Part shown: positions 22,205-29,383 of the stretch, in pieces
Numbering within the stretch: the first letter of the stretch is position 1
How the letters are laid out: every line of letters starts with the position of its first letter
DNA from: a bacterium
GTDB lineage: Bacteria > Chloroflexota > Dormibacteria > Aeolococcales > Bog-877
DNA: 38,824 nt
NCBI GenBank assembly: GCA_021809895.1
Contig: JAJZJU010000009.1
Span: 1 to 38,824 of the forward strand
Direction of reading: 5' to 3'
Program-made: the position numbers and the translations under genes
Notes under the pieces: model-generated
Database searches by the model: none
The model's input: the letters and a program-made list of their open reading frames with translations, nothing else
What the model was told of the DNA's origin: nothing

Positions 22205-23601
22205 GGGTGGGTCTCGACGGGCAGGATCACGGACACGCCCGAGTTGCTGGCGGGGCCCTGCAACGCAGGCCCGGTCGAGCTGGGGGGCGAGTAGTTCTGC
22301 TGTTGATTGATCAGCATGTGGTTGGTGATCAGGAACGGCCCGCGACTGTTCTCCCGAATGAAGCCCATCAGGGCCATGATCAACGACACCGCCACGCCGA
22401 CCGCGATCAGGGAGATGGCCTGGCCCCGACCCGCGTCACCCCAGCGCAGCTTGCCCCGGCTGACGTACTTCAAATAGGTGGTGAGAGCCACGATGGTGAC
22501 CCCGGTGAAGGCGACCAGCGCGGTCAGCTTCCAGGGGATCATGGCGCCCCAGGGGATGAGCAGACCTCCCTGCCAGATGGGCACGTTGGCGTTGGCCGCG
22601 AAGACGCTCTCGTAGCTCCAGGCCAGCGAGGAGGGCGTGGAGATGAGCATCCAGGCCCCGAAGGAGAGCAGGGTACAGACGGCGAGCGCCGGCGAGCGAA
22701 ATCCGCTGGCCCTGACCCGTCGCCACAGATAGAAGATGCCCACGGTGAAGATCGCGCCCAGCAGGAACACCTGGAACAAGAAGGCGACACTGAGCCCTCC
22801 CAGCATCATGTCGTACCAGGAGGCGTAGGCGTGCAGCTGGATCTCCTTGGCGTACTCCCAACCCACCAAGGGCTGCGCGATCGTGAACCCGATCGCGTAG
22901 ATGAGGCCGTAGTGCCCCATCCAGTCGAGGTAGGGACGGACATCTGGGCGGTGTCCGCTGCGCAGCAAAAGCCGGATTCCGGCGGTCAGGGCGATGATCG
23001 CGCCCGCCCAGGCGATGTTGCCAACCATGCGGTGGATCTCGAGCGGGATCTCGGTCGGGTTCATCATGATCGCCGGGAGATTGAACGCGTTGCGAGGGGT
23101 CAGCATGTAGGAGGCGACCATGTTGATCAGCAGCATCTGCAGCTCGGCGTTGATGAAGAGCAGGACCTCGAGCCCCACTCGAAGCCCTCTGACGCGACCG
23201 AGCCGATCCCAGCGGGCGTAGAGGGGATACAGGCATATGATCTCGCCCACGAAGGCAGCCGCCTCCGCCACCAACGGCCAGAACAGAACCCTCTGGACGT
23301 CGATCCAGAAGTGCGCCCACAGCCCGAGGAACAGGATCATGACCGCGAAGATCGCCAACGATCCCCCGACCGCGAAGGTGGCACCGAGCGCTGTAACCAG
23401 ACCCTTTGAGAACCGGTCGTAGCGCTCGCTCTTGCGCTTCCAACCGACAAAGTCCGAGACCGCCAGGATGATGTAGCCGCCCTGCTGCCAGGCCGCGAAC
23501 TGGACATGGGTCAGCATCAGTAGCGCCACCAGAGCGGTGGCCACCCCGGTCGAGATCGGGACCTGGGTGAGCTGGGGTGTGGCGGCGGCTAAGAGTGGCA
23601 T
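22201..23601 (-). CDS. CydA-like cytochrome bd oxidase subunit I homologue
   Basis: This 466-residue protein with about nine hydrophobic segments resembles CydA. H32 in helix I (L-T-H-V-Q-F) sits where E. coli H19 does. E113 and E120 followed by A-R-W-D-R-L match the E107 region and G-W-D-R-L. H190 (L-E-I-H-R-M-V-G-N-I-A) matches H186. I-R-E-N-S-R-G-P (415-422) matches E-V-G-R-Q-P. The long Q-loop of classical CydA is missing, as in the divergent quinol oxidase groups found in Nitrospirota, Chloroflexota and archaea. It starts 1 base after the cytochrome b stop. No cydB or cydX is present; the partner is probably the second CydA-like protein. Confidence 0.82.
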   Translation of the reverse strand: MPLLAAATPQLTQVPISTGVATALVALLMLTHVQFAAWQQGGYIILAVSDFVGWKRKSERYDRFSKGLVTALGATFAVGGSLAIFAVMILFLGLWAHFWIDVQRVLFWPLVAEAAAFVGEIICLYPLYARWDRLGRVRGLRVGLEVLLFINAELQMLLINMVASYMLTPRNAFNLPAIMMNPTEIPLEIHRMVGNIAWAGAIIALTAGIRLLLRSGHRPDVRPYLDWMGHYGLIYAIGFTIAQPLVGWEYAKEIQLHAYASWYDMMLGGLSVAFLFQVFLLGAIFTVGIFYLWRRVRASGFRSPALAVCTLLSFGAWMLISTPSSLAWSYESVFAANANVPIWQGGLLIPWGAMIPWKLTALVAFTGVTIVALTTYLKYVSRGKLRWGDAGRGQAISLIAVGVAVSLIMALMGFIRENSRGPFLITNHMLINQQQNYSPPSSTGPALQGPASNSGVSVILPVETHP

Positions 23602-23602
23602 A

Positions 23603-24817
23603 TCAAAGGTTGAAGAGGCGGCCCACGGCCAGCATGGCCTCGAAGACGAGGAACAGGACCGTGAAGAGTCCGGGGACCATCACCTCCGGCCTCCGCCAGG
23701 GCTCCCGACCGGGGGTCCGGTCAAGGAAGGGTACCAGCATGAGAAGGGTGGTACCTATGCCGGGGACGACGAACACGCCGACTGGGATCATCCAGGCCTG
23801 CGGGAACTGGACCAGAAGCTGGTCCAGAGGCAGGAAGAACCACTCCGGAGTGGGCACGTAGTTGAGGGCGGCCGGGTTCGCCGCCCTCTCCAGCGGTGCC
23901 CCCACCACGATCGCCATCACGAAGATGATCAGGACCAGGGCGAAGCTCACCACCGCGTCCTTGAACACCTGGGAGGGGAAGAACTCGTCCAGGTCGACAG
24001 GTACCGCGTAGCCTGGATCGCTGGGCAGGGCGGGGTAGGGAGCCTCCGCGGCCGCCATCCGTCGGGAGCGCTCAACCTCGGTCTCCTCCTCCACCCCCTC
24101 GTAGTTCACCCAGGAGCCGTGCTCGCCGTGGCGCCGCAGCAGGATCAGGTGCAGCCCGATCATCGGCACCAGAAGTGCCGGTAGCAGCCAGATGTGGATG
24201 GCGAAGAAGCGGGTCAGGGTGGCCGGTCCCATCTGGGGACCGCCTCGCAGGATCTCCTCGATCTGGGTGCCGAAGAGCGGGAAGTAGCTGATCACGTGGG
24301 TCACCACGGTCGCCGTCCAGTAGGCCGCCTGGTCCCACGGCAGCATCGACCCGGTGATTCCCAAGCCAAGGACGAGCAGGAATAGCACCACCCCGATGAT
24401 CCAGTTGAGTTCCCTGGGCTTCTTGTAGGAGCCGCTGACAAAGGTGCGGACCATGTGCAGCCCGATCACGATGAAGAGGATGTAGGCGCCCCAGAGGTGC
24501 ATCCCCCTGACGATCGCGGCGAACTCGTCGTGGTGTTCGATGAAGTTGAGGCTCTCCCACGCCTCGGTGGTGGAGGGCACGTAGGTCCAGAGCAGGAACA
24601 TCCCGGTAACGATCTGCAGGATGATCACGATCAGGGTTGCGGACCCCAGCGAATACGCCCATGCACCGCGGCGTGGCACCGCCTCGTAAAGCAGCTGGTG
24701 CATGAGGTCGGTGACCCCCAGGCGCTCGTCCACCCAGCGATAGGTGGTGGCCATCAGCCCGGAAACCGGGCGCGTCAGCTTGGCCGCGATCGGACTCCGC
24801 TCCAACCCCTGGGCCAA
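23603..24817 (-). CDS. Full-length cytochrome b of a bc-type quinol complex
   Basis: This 404-residue protein fuses both halves of cytochrome b. Heme ligands are H107 and H121 (13 between) and H208 and H223 (14 between, b6f/menaquinol type). The Qo-site motifs L-P-W-D-Q and P-E-W-F (PEWY variant) are present. The C-terminal part has three helices. I choose the TTG at 24817, just past the Rieske stop, because GAGGGG lies about 7 bases upstream; the first ATG is at 24754. It stands between the Rieske gene and a CydA-like gene, so quinol oxidation here is probably coupled to a bd-like oxidase. Confidence 0.93.
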   Translation of the reverse strand: MAQGLERSPIAAKLTRPVSGLMATTYRWVDERLGVTDLMHQLLYEAVPRRGAWAYSLGSATLIVIILQIVTGMFLLWTYVPSTTEAWESLNFIEHHDEFAAIVRGMHLWGAYILFIVIGLHMVRTFVSGSYKKPRELNWIIGVVLFLLVLGLGITGSMLPWDQAAYWTATVVTHVISYFPLFGTQIEEILRGGPQMGPATLTRFFAIHIWLLPALLVPMIGLHLILLRRHGEHGSWVNYEGVEEETEVERSRRMAAAEAPYPALPSDPGYAVPVDLDEFFPSQVFKDAVVSFALVLIIFVMAIVVGAPLERAANPAALNYVPTPEWFFLPLDQLLVQFPQAWMIPVGVFVVPGIGTTLLMLVPFLDRTPGREPWRRPEVMVPGLFTVLFLVFEAMLAVGRLFNL

Positions 24818-24818
24818 C

Positions 24819-25340
24819 TCAGTTCCCCTCGGTGAGGACGTTGCGGACGTAGAGCGTGGTGCCGACCAGCTTGTGCTGGTAGCGGAAAAGCGGTTTCGGC
24901 GGCGGCCCGGCGATGTTGGTCCCTTCCATGCTGTACTCCCCGCCGTGGCAGGGGCAGAAAAAGACGTTGAGGTTGATGTCCCAGTGCACGTCGCACTGCA
25001 TGTGGGTGCACACATTTGAGAGCGTGATCAGCTGCACCTGGTTGGAGAGGTTCACCTTCACCACGTAGACGGTGCGAGGAACCGGCGGCACCTGCCAGGC
25101 GTCGCCTCCCTGGTTGAGCATCACCACGTAGGCGGTCGGGACCCCCACCGGCACGTGCTTGATGTCAGCCACCAGGACCCAGGGCTGTTTGAACTTGTAA
25201 AAGGCGGGACTCAAGATCGAGCCCACAATCGGCGCCGCGATCAGCAGGCCCGTCCCGGCCCCGGCCGCGTTGATCCCCATGATCATGAACTTGCGGCGGG
25301 ACATACGCCGCTTGGACCTCGGCAGCTGCGCCTCAGCCAT
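24819..25340 (-). CDS. Rieske 2Fe-2S protein
   Basis: This 173-residue protein has a twin-arginine-like N-terminus (M-S-R-R-K-F-M) and one membrane anchor (about 17-45), then the Rieske fold. Cluster ligands are C111-T-H113 and C129-P-C131-H132, with C116 and C131 forming the usual disulfide. The Pro loop G-P-P-P-K-P follows. The ATG at 25340 overlaps the upstream two-helix protein gene by 8 bases. It is the only Rieske gene in the window and could serve either cytochrome b complex. Confidence 0.95.
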   Translation of the reverse strand: MAEAQLPRSKRRMSRRKFMIMGINAAGAGTGLLIAAPIVGSILSPAFYKFKQPWVLVADIKHVPVGVPTAYVVMLNQGGDAWQVPPVPRTVYVVKVNLSNQVQLITLSNVCTHMQCDVHWDINLNVFFCPCHGGEYSMEGTNIAGPPPKPLFRYQHKLVGTTLYVRNVLTEGN

Positions 25341-25566
25341 TGCCCTGGACCACGATCAGGATCAGCAGGGAAAGGCATAGCCCCAAGAAGAAGACCATGG
25401 TGAAGGTGCTGGCACCGATCGTGAGCCAGGCTGACATGGGGTCCCCGACCGAGAAGAGTTGGCGAACCCGACGCATCGCCATGGTGAAACCCACGATGGT
25501 GATGGCGAAGAACCCGGTGATGATGATGCCGAGATACCAGGCCGACTCGAAGTACTGATAGCTCAC
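25333..25566 (-). CDS. Small two-helix membrane protein of the bc/bd operon
   Basis: This 77-residue protein has hydrophobic segments at about 10-30 and 45-73, separated by a basic loop (R-R-V-R-Q-L-F). The start is GTG, overlapping the CydA-like stop by 4 bases, and the end overlaps the Rieske start by 8, so translation is coupled on both sides. It is probably a structural subunit, by analogy to the small CydX/CydB-like or PetL-like partners. No motif names it. Confidence 0.72.
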   Translation of the reverse strand: MSYQYFESAWYLGIIITGFFAITIVGFTMAMRRVRQLFSVGDPMSAWLTIGASTFTMVFFLGLCLSLLILIVVQGNG

Positions 25567-26837
25567 GGCAGCACCCCAGGAGGAGCATCGAAGTTCTGAG
25601 CCGACTGATGCAGGCTGAGCAGGCAGGCGCTCTGGCCGGTGGTCTGGTCGATCCCACAGGGTAGCTTGGCGTTCTCCTTGATCACGCCCATGTAGATGGA
25701 GAGGATGGCGGCCGCCAATCCCACCACCACGATCCCCCGGCTGGCGGCCGGGCTGATCCGCAGAGTCAGTGCCCCAGCCTGCCGCAGAGAGCGGATGTAG
25801 AGAACCAGGTTCGCCGCCGTCGCCAGGAAGGCGATAAGGAGGGCGACGTAACGCAGCAGGACCACCTGTTGGGGGATCACCGATGCCGGCAGAGCGACTC
25901 CCGCCATCCCCAGCAGTGCTACCACGGTGAGGGTGGCGGCTGGGCCACTCTCGGCCACCTCCTGGTTGTGGCGCCAGAATACCCAGTTGGCTCCCAACAC
26001 CACGATCGCCAGCAGCACCACCTGGCCAACGAACATCGACCCCGAGCCGAAGATGAAGAGATTGTCGAAGGTCCCCGGAGCCGCAGTCTTGATGGTGTCA
26101 GCCAGCAGGAAGCCGGTGATCGGCTGGGCCATGAGGAAGATGGACCCAATCCCGAAATTGATCCTGGCTGCCCAGCGCTGATAGATGGCCTCGGCCTCGG
26201 TCTTGGCCCGGCGGCCCCGCCAGACGGCGACGGCCGCCAGGAACAGCGCCGCCCAGGAGAGGGTCGCTCCCGCGTAGTGGAAGAGGAGCGGCCAATAACT
26301 CGGAGAGAACATCGAGTGGGCCGCGTTGACGGCGGTGCCGGGGGTGAGCGCGTAGCTGTCCAGCTGGACGATCATGAAGAGAAACAGGAACTGGATGGCG
26401 GCGAAGATGAAGCCGACCGCCAGATGAAGTCGGGGGTTCATCTTGTCCCACCGGTAGACGTAGACCAGCAGAAGGGGAATCCCCACGAAAAAGCTGGCGA
26501 ACGCGATGGTCAAAGGCAGCAGCAGCAGGTTCAGCAGAGTGCCGATCAGGCGCCCATAGAGCCCGGTCAGGAGCACCACCGCGAAGACGGCCCAGGTGGC
26601 GCCGAAGCTGTACAGGTACAGGATCGCGTGGGCCAGGGTCTTCGAATAGCGCAGGCAGTGCTCGTCTCCCCCGCGGCGGCGGCCGGCCAGCTCCATGAAG
26701 GGCATGATCGCGGACGAGCCCAGGATGAAGCCCACGACCACGATGTGGATCAGGAATACTGCCCCGATCGCAATCTCGGCCCCGAGGGTGCCGAAGGGCA
26801 GTCGTGGTTGTGGCACCGGGAAAGCTGACAGCAGCAC
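25563..26837 (-). CDS. Second CydA-like membrane protein (CydA'-type)
   Basis: A protein of about 424 residues with eight or nine hydrophobic segments. CydA features remain: H31 in helix I (F-L-I-H-I-V-V-V-G-F), Y-R-W-D-K-M (like G-W-D-R-L), H177 (L-L-F-H-Y-A-G) and K-E-N-A-K-L-P near the end. The acidic residues that precede the W-D-R-L motif in catalytic CydA are replaced (I-A-F-A-S-F-F-V-G-I). It looks like a duplicated, partly degenerate CydA acting as structural partner, comparable to CydA' in described CydAA' oxidases. GTG 26837 gives a natural N-terminus; a TTG at 26876 is the alternative. It is the first gene of the operon. Confidence 0.75.
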   Translation of the reverse strand: MLLSAFPVPQPRLPFGTLGAEIAIGAVFLIHIVVVGFILGSSAIMPFMELAGRRRGGDEHCLRYSKTLAHAILYLYSFGATWAVFAVVLLTGLYGRLIGTLLNLLLLPLTIAFASFFVGIPLLLVYVYRWDKMNPRLHLAVGFIFAAIQFLFLFMIVQLDSYALTPGTAVNAAHSMFSPSYWPLLFHYAGATLSWAALFLAAVAVWRGRRAKTEAEAIYQRWAARINFGIGSIFLMAQPITGFLLADTIKTAAPGTFDNLFIFGSGSMFVGQVVLLAIVVLGANWVFWRHNQEVAESGPAATLTVVALLGMAGVALPASVIPQQVVLLRYVALLIAFLATAANLVLYIRSLRQAGALTLRISPAASRGIVVVGLAAAILSIYMGVIKENAKLPCGIDQTTGQSACLLSLHQSAQNFDAPPGVLP

Positions 26838-26905
26838 TGCGCCACCATGCTGACGGGATGAGACCCCCTCTGGCAACTTCCCATCGTGATCAACCGCTCC
26901 GCGAC

Positions 26906-26917
26906 GATAATCGCCTG
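26906..26917 (+). promoter_or_regulatory. Leaderless-type -10 box of holA
   Basis: GATAAT (26906-26911) is followed by six bases and the GTG at 26918. The match in spacing to two other genes in the window supports both the promoter and this start codon. Confidence 0.45.
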
Positions 26918-27934
26918 GTGCTTGAGCCCCTGGTCCTGCTTCACGGAGGCGACTCCTACCTGGTCGCTGCGGCCGCCCAGGAGCTCCGCGACCAGCTCTC
27001 CCAGGACCTGATTTGGGAACTGGGGCTGGAGGAGTTCAGGTCGACATCCGATCTCGAGGAGTTGGAGCGCAGCCTGGCCACCCCACCCTTCCTCGCAGTG
27101 CGACGGGTGGTGATGATCTGGGACCCGCCCCAGATCGTCGCTCCCAAAAAACCCGGAGCCGCGGGGGGCGCCGAGTCCAAGCGCAAGCGCGACGGCCAGG
27201 ACTCGAAGCTCCAGGGTCTTCTCGGGGTCCTAGCGGCCCGCGCCCCCACCACCGCGACCTGCTTGGTGGTCCGCCAGGTGCTGCCCGCCTCCTCGGCGGC
27301 GCTCAAGGGGGTCAGGGCGCTGGGAGGGGAGATCCGGCTCGTAGCCGCCCCCAGAGGGCAGGACGTGCCCCGCCACGTCGAGGCCAGGGCTCGAGCTCGG
27401 GGCCTCAAGCTTCCCGCCGCCGCGATCCATCTCCTCACCGACATCGCCAACCAGGACATGGGCTGGCTGGAGATGGAGCTGGACAAGCTTGCCCTCTACT
27501 CAGCCGACGGTCGCCCGATCACCGCCCAGGTGGCCCGCCTGCTGGTGCCGGCCGCCCCACCCCAGGAGCTCTACCGGCTGACCGACGCGGTCTTCAGCGA
27601 GCCGGCCACCCTGGGACGCCGCCTGGAGTCGCTCTGGAGTCGTCCCGACGTCCAGCCCCAGGTGGTGGTGGGTGCGCTGGCCAGGGTTCTGCGCGACCTC
27701 ATCTCCTACTCAGATCCCGGGGATCGCAGTGCCTGGGATGCGACCCCGAGCTGGCGAGCCCGCAGGCTCTCAGCTCAGAGCGCTCGAGCTGGAGCGACCC
27801 GCCTGCATCGCTGGCTGGTGGATCTGGCAGAGCTGGACTGGCTCACCAGAACGGGCCAGGTCGATGGGCGCGACGGCCTGGACCTGCTGCTGGCCGGGAT
27901 GGCCTGGGAGCTTCAGAGAGGAGAATCCGGCTGA
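26918..27934 (+). CDS. holA: DNA polymerase III delta subunit
   Basis: This clamp-loader subunit (338 residues from GTG 26918) opens the sliding clamp. The N-terminus L-V-L-L-H-G-G-D-S-Y-L-V is the typical HolA start. The AAA+-like domains follow without a functional Walker A, as expected, and the middle has D-M-G-W-L-E-M-E-L-D-K-L-A-L-Y. An insertion rich in Lys/Arg/Gly (about 85-110) is unusual. An ATG at 26858 is in frame but would crowd the divergent oxidase operon. It converges on rpsT, a common pairing. Confidence 0.9.
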   Translation: MLEPLVLLHGGDSYLVAAAAQELRDQLSQDLIWELGLEEFRSTSDLEELERSLATPPFLAVRRVVMIWDPPQIVAPKKPGAAGGAESKRKRDGQDSKLQGLLGVLAARAPTTATCLVVRQVLPASSAALKGVRALGGEIRLVAAPRGQDVPRHVEARARARGLKLPAAAIHLLTDIANQDMGWLEMELDKLALYSADGRPITAQVARLLVPAAPPQELYRLTDAVFSEPATLGRRLESLWSRPDVQPQVVVGALARVLRDLISYSDPGDRSAWDATPSWRARRLSAQSARAGATRLHRWLVDLAELDWLTRTGQVDGRDGLDLLLAGMAWELQRGESG

Positions 27935-27941
27935 GCCGGAT
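27925..27941. terminator. Palindrome at the holA/rpsT junction
   Basis: ATCCGGC-TGA-GCCGGAT is a perfect 7-bp stem whose loop is the holA stop codon, and its right edge touches the rpsT stop. It could act as a two-way transcription stop, but no T-run follows on either strand. Confidence 0.25.
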
Positions 27942-28378
27942 CAGCGACGCTCCTCGCCGCTGGACCCGGCCGTGCGCCGGGTTCTTGCCGCCGTCCGCTC
28001 GGTCTTGGTGCGGCTCTTGGCGGGAGCTGCCTTCTTCGTCGCCGCGGCGCTCTTGGGCGCCCTGGCAGCCACCTTGCGCTTCGGGGCTGCCTCCGCCGGT
28101 GGCGCAGCGTGCTCGGCGCTGACCTTGGCCGCCAGCTTCATCAGCCGCGACTTGCGGCGGCTGGCGTTGCGGGCGTGCAGAACCCCGTGCTCAGCTGCCT
28201 TGTCAAGCGCCGAGGTCGCGATTCTAACCAGATCCTCTGAACCTTCGGGCATTGGCTGCAGGACCGAGCGGCGAGCCTTGGCGACCGCCGTGCGCACCGC
28301 GGAGCGCACGCCGCGGTTCTGCTCGTGCTTGCGCTGAGATGAGCGAATGCGCTTGCGCGCAGAACTACTGTTGGCCAA
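27941..28378 (-). CDS. rpsT: Ribosomal protein S20 with a long basic tail
   Basis: The first 85 or so residues are S20 of the small ribosomal subunit (A-N-S-S-S-A-R-K-R-I-R, then H-A-R-N-A-S-R-R-K-S-R-L-M). The start is TTG 28378, with GAGGAG just upstream. At 145 residues it is about 55-60 longer than usual. The extra C-terminus is Ala/Pro/Lys/Arg-rich (A-P-K-R-K-V-A-A-R-A-P-K-S-A-A-A) like histone H1 or HU tails. The extension is in frame with high-GC codons and looks genuine. Confidence 0.93.
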   Translation of the reverse strand: MANSSSARKRIRSSQRKHEQNRGVRSAVRTAVAKARRSVLQPMPEGSEDLVRIATSALDKAAEHGVLHARNASRRKSRLMKLAAKVSAEHAAPPAEAAPKRKVAARAPKSAAATKKAAPAKSRTKTERTAARTRRTAGSSGEERR

Positions 28379-28449
28379 TTTCTCCTCGCCGTGGGATGGC
28401 GCCCAAAGCACCAGCTGTCACCCTGACCATTGAGTCAGGCAGAAGTGGC

Positions 28450-28459
28450 AGTATAGCAA
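28450..28459 (-). promoter_or_regulatory. Extended -10 promoter element of rpsT
   Basis: The minus strand reads TTGCTATACT, the same ten bases as at the glmU promoter, 72 bases upstream of the rpsT start. On the plus strand the region also holds TTGAGT (28430) and TATAGC (28452) with a 16-base spacer, a second possible promoter for ispE. Confidence 0.4.
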
Positions 28460-28488
28460 GCGGACCAGTGGGGCGCCCCCGCCCTCGG

Positions 28489-28501
28489 TAGAGTGGGACT
28501 G
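28489..28501 (+). promoter_or_regulatory. Leaderless-type -10 box of ispE
   Basis: TAGAGT (28489-28494) and seven bases precede the GTG at 28502. The TAnnnT pattern and spacing resemble the boxes at 9405 and 10948, but the hexamer is weaker. Confidence 0.3.
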
Positions 28502-29383
28502 GTGTTCCGCCTCTGCCGTGCTCCAGCCAAGCTGAACCTGGTGTTGGAACTGACCGGTCGGCGACCAGATGGCTATCACCTGCTTTCGGCAGTCTCGCAG
28601 ACCGTGAAATGGAGTGACCTGGTGGGAGTCGAGCTGGGTGCCTCCACCGCCCTCGGCGACTGCCGCCTCCTGGTGGCGGGGCCGCACTCGAACGAGGTTC
28701 CCCACGACCGTCACAACATCGTGCTGCGAGCCATCGAGCTTCTGCGGGGCGCCGGTAGAGGGCTTCCAATCTCCAAGGTGGTGCTGGAGAAGCGAATCCC
28801 CACCAAGAGCGGCCTGGGAGGCGGGTCCGCGGACGCGGCCGCCCTCTTGCGGCTTGCCAGCGAAGCCTCACCTGACCCAGAGCTCCTGGAGCTGGCGCTG
28901 AGATGCGGGGCCGACGTGCCCTTCGCCCTGCGCGGAGGAGCGGCTCACATAGGCGGAGTGGGCGAACATCTCCGTCCCCTACCCAGTCTGGCCGAGGGAG
29001 TGTTCCTTGTGGCCATGCTCGCTGAGGTATCCACGGCCGCCGCATATCAGTCGGTGCTACCGGAGGACTTCAGCGCGGGAGAGAGGGCCGCCTCGGTGGC
29101 CGAAGCCCTGAGCCATGCCAGGCTCCCAGATCCAGAGCTTTTGGGCAGCTCTCTATTGCCTGCCGCGCTGCGGGTCACTCCTGGTCTGGCGGACAGGCTG
29201 GAACGGTTGAGAGCCCTGACTCCCGGCCTCCAATGGGCCATGACCGGCAGCGGAGGAGCCTTCTTCAGTCTGGTGGCGGACCCGGGCCGGGCACTGGGGG
29301 CGCTTGCGGAGATCTCCACTCGATGCCCAGACCTGCCCGTCAGGGCGGTGGTTCCAGAGCCGGAGTGGCTGGGCGGAAACTGA
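28502..29383 (+). CDS. ispE: 4-diphosphocytidyl-2-C-methyl-D-erythritol kinase
   Basis: This GHMP kinase (293 residues) of the MEP isoprenoid pathway shows R-A-P-A-K-L-N-L-V-L-E-L near the N-terminus, R-R-P-D-G-Y-H-L-L, the ATP-binding P-T-K-S-G-L-G-G-G-S-A-D-A-A and a C-terminal M-T-G-S-G-G-A-F-F. GTG 28502 matches the usual family start; GTG 28493 is three codons earlier. It overlaps murT by 19 bases. The pathway supplies the polyprenyl carrier of the lipid II modified by the next two genes. Confidence 0.93.
   Translation: MFRLCRAPAKLNLVLELTGRRPDGYHLLSAVSQTVKWSDLVGVELGASTALGDCRLLVAGPHSNEVPHDRHNIVLRAIELLRGAGRGLPISKVVLEKRIPTKSGLGGGSADAAALLRLASEASPDPELLELALRCGADVPFALRGGAAHIGGVGEHLRPLPSLAEGVFLVAMLAEVSTAAAYQSVLPEDFSAGERAASVAEALSHARLPDPELLGSSLLPAALRVTPGLADRLERLRALTPGLQWAMTGSGGAFFSLVADPGRALGALAEISTRCPDLPVRAVVPEPEWLGGN

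Noticed and set aside
24818-25015. N-terminal extension of cytochrome b into the Rieske gene
   Set aside because: The extra residues are Ser/Thr/Ala-rich shadow sequence of the Rieske reading frame.
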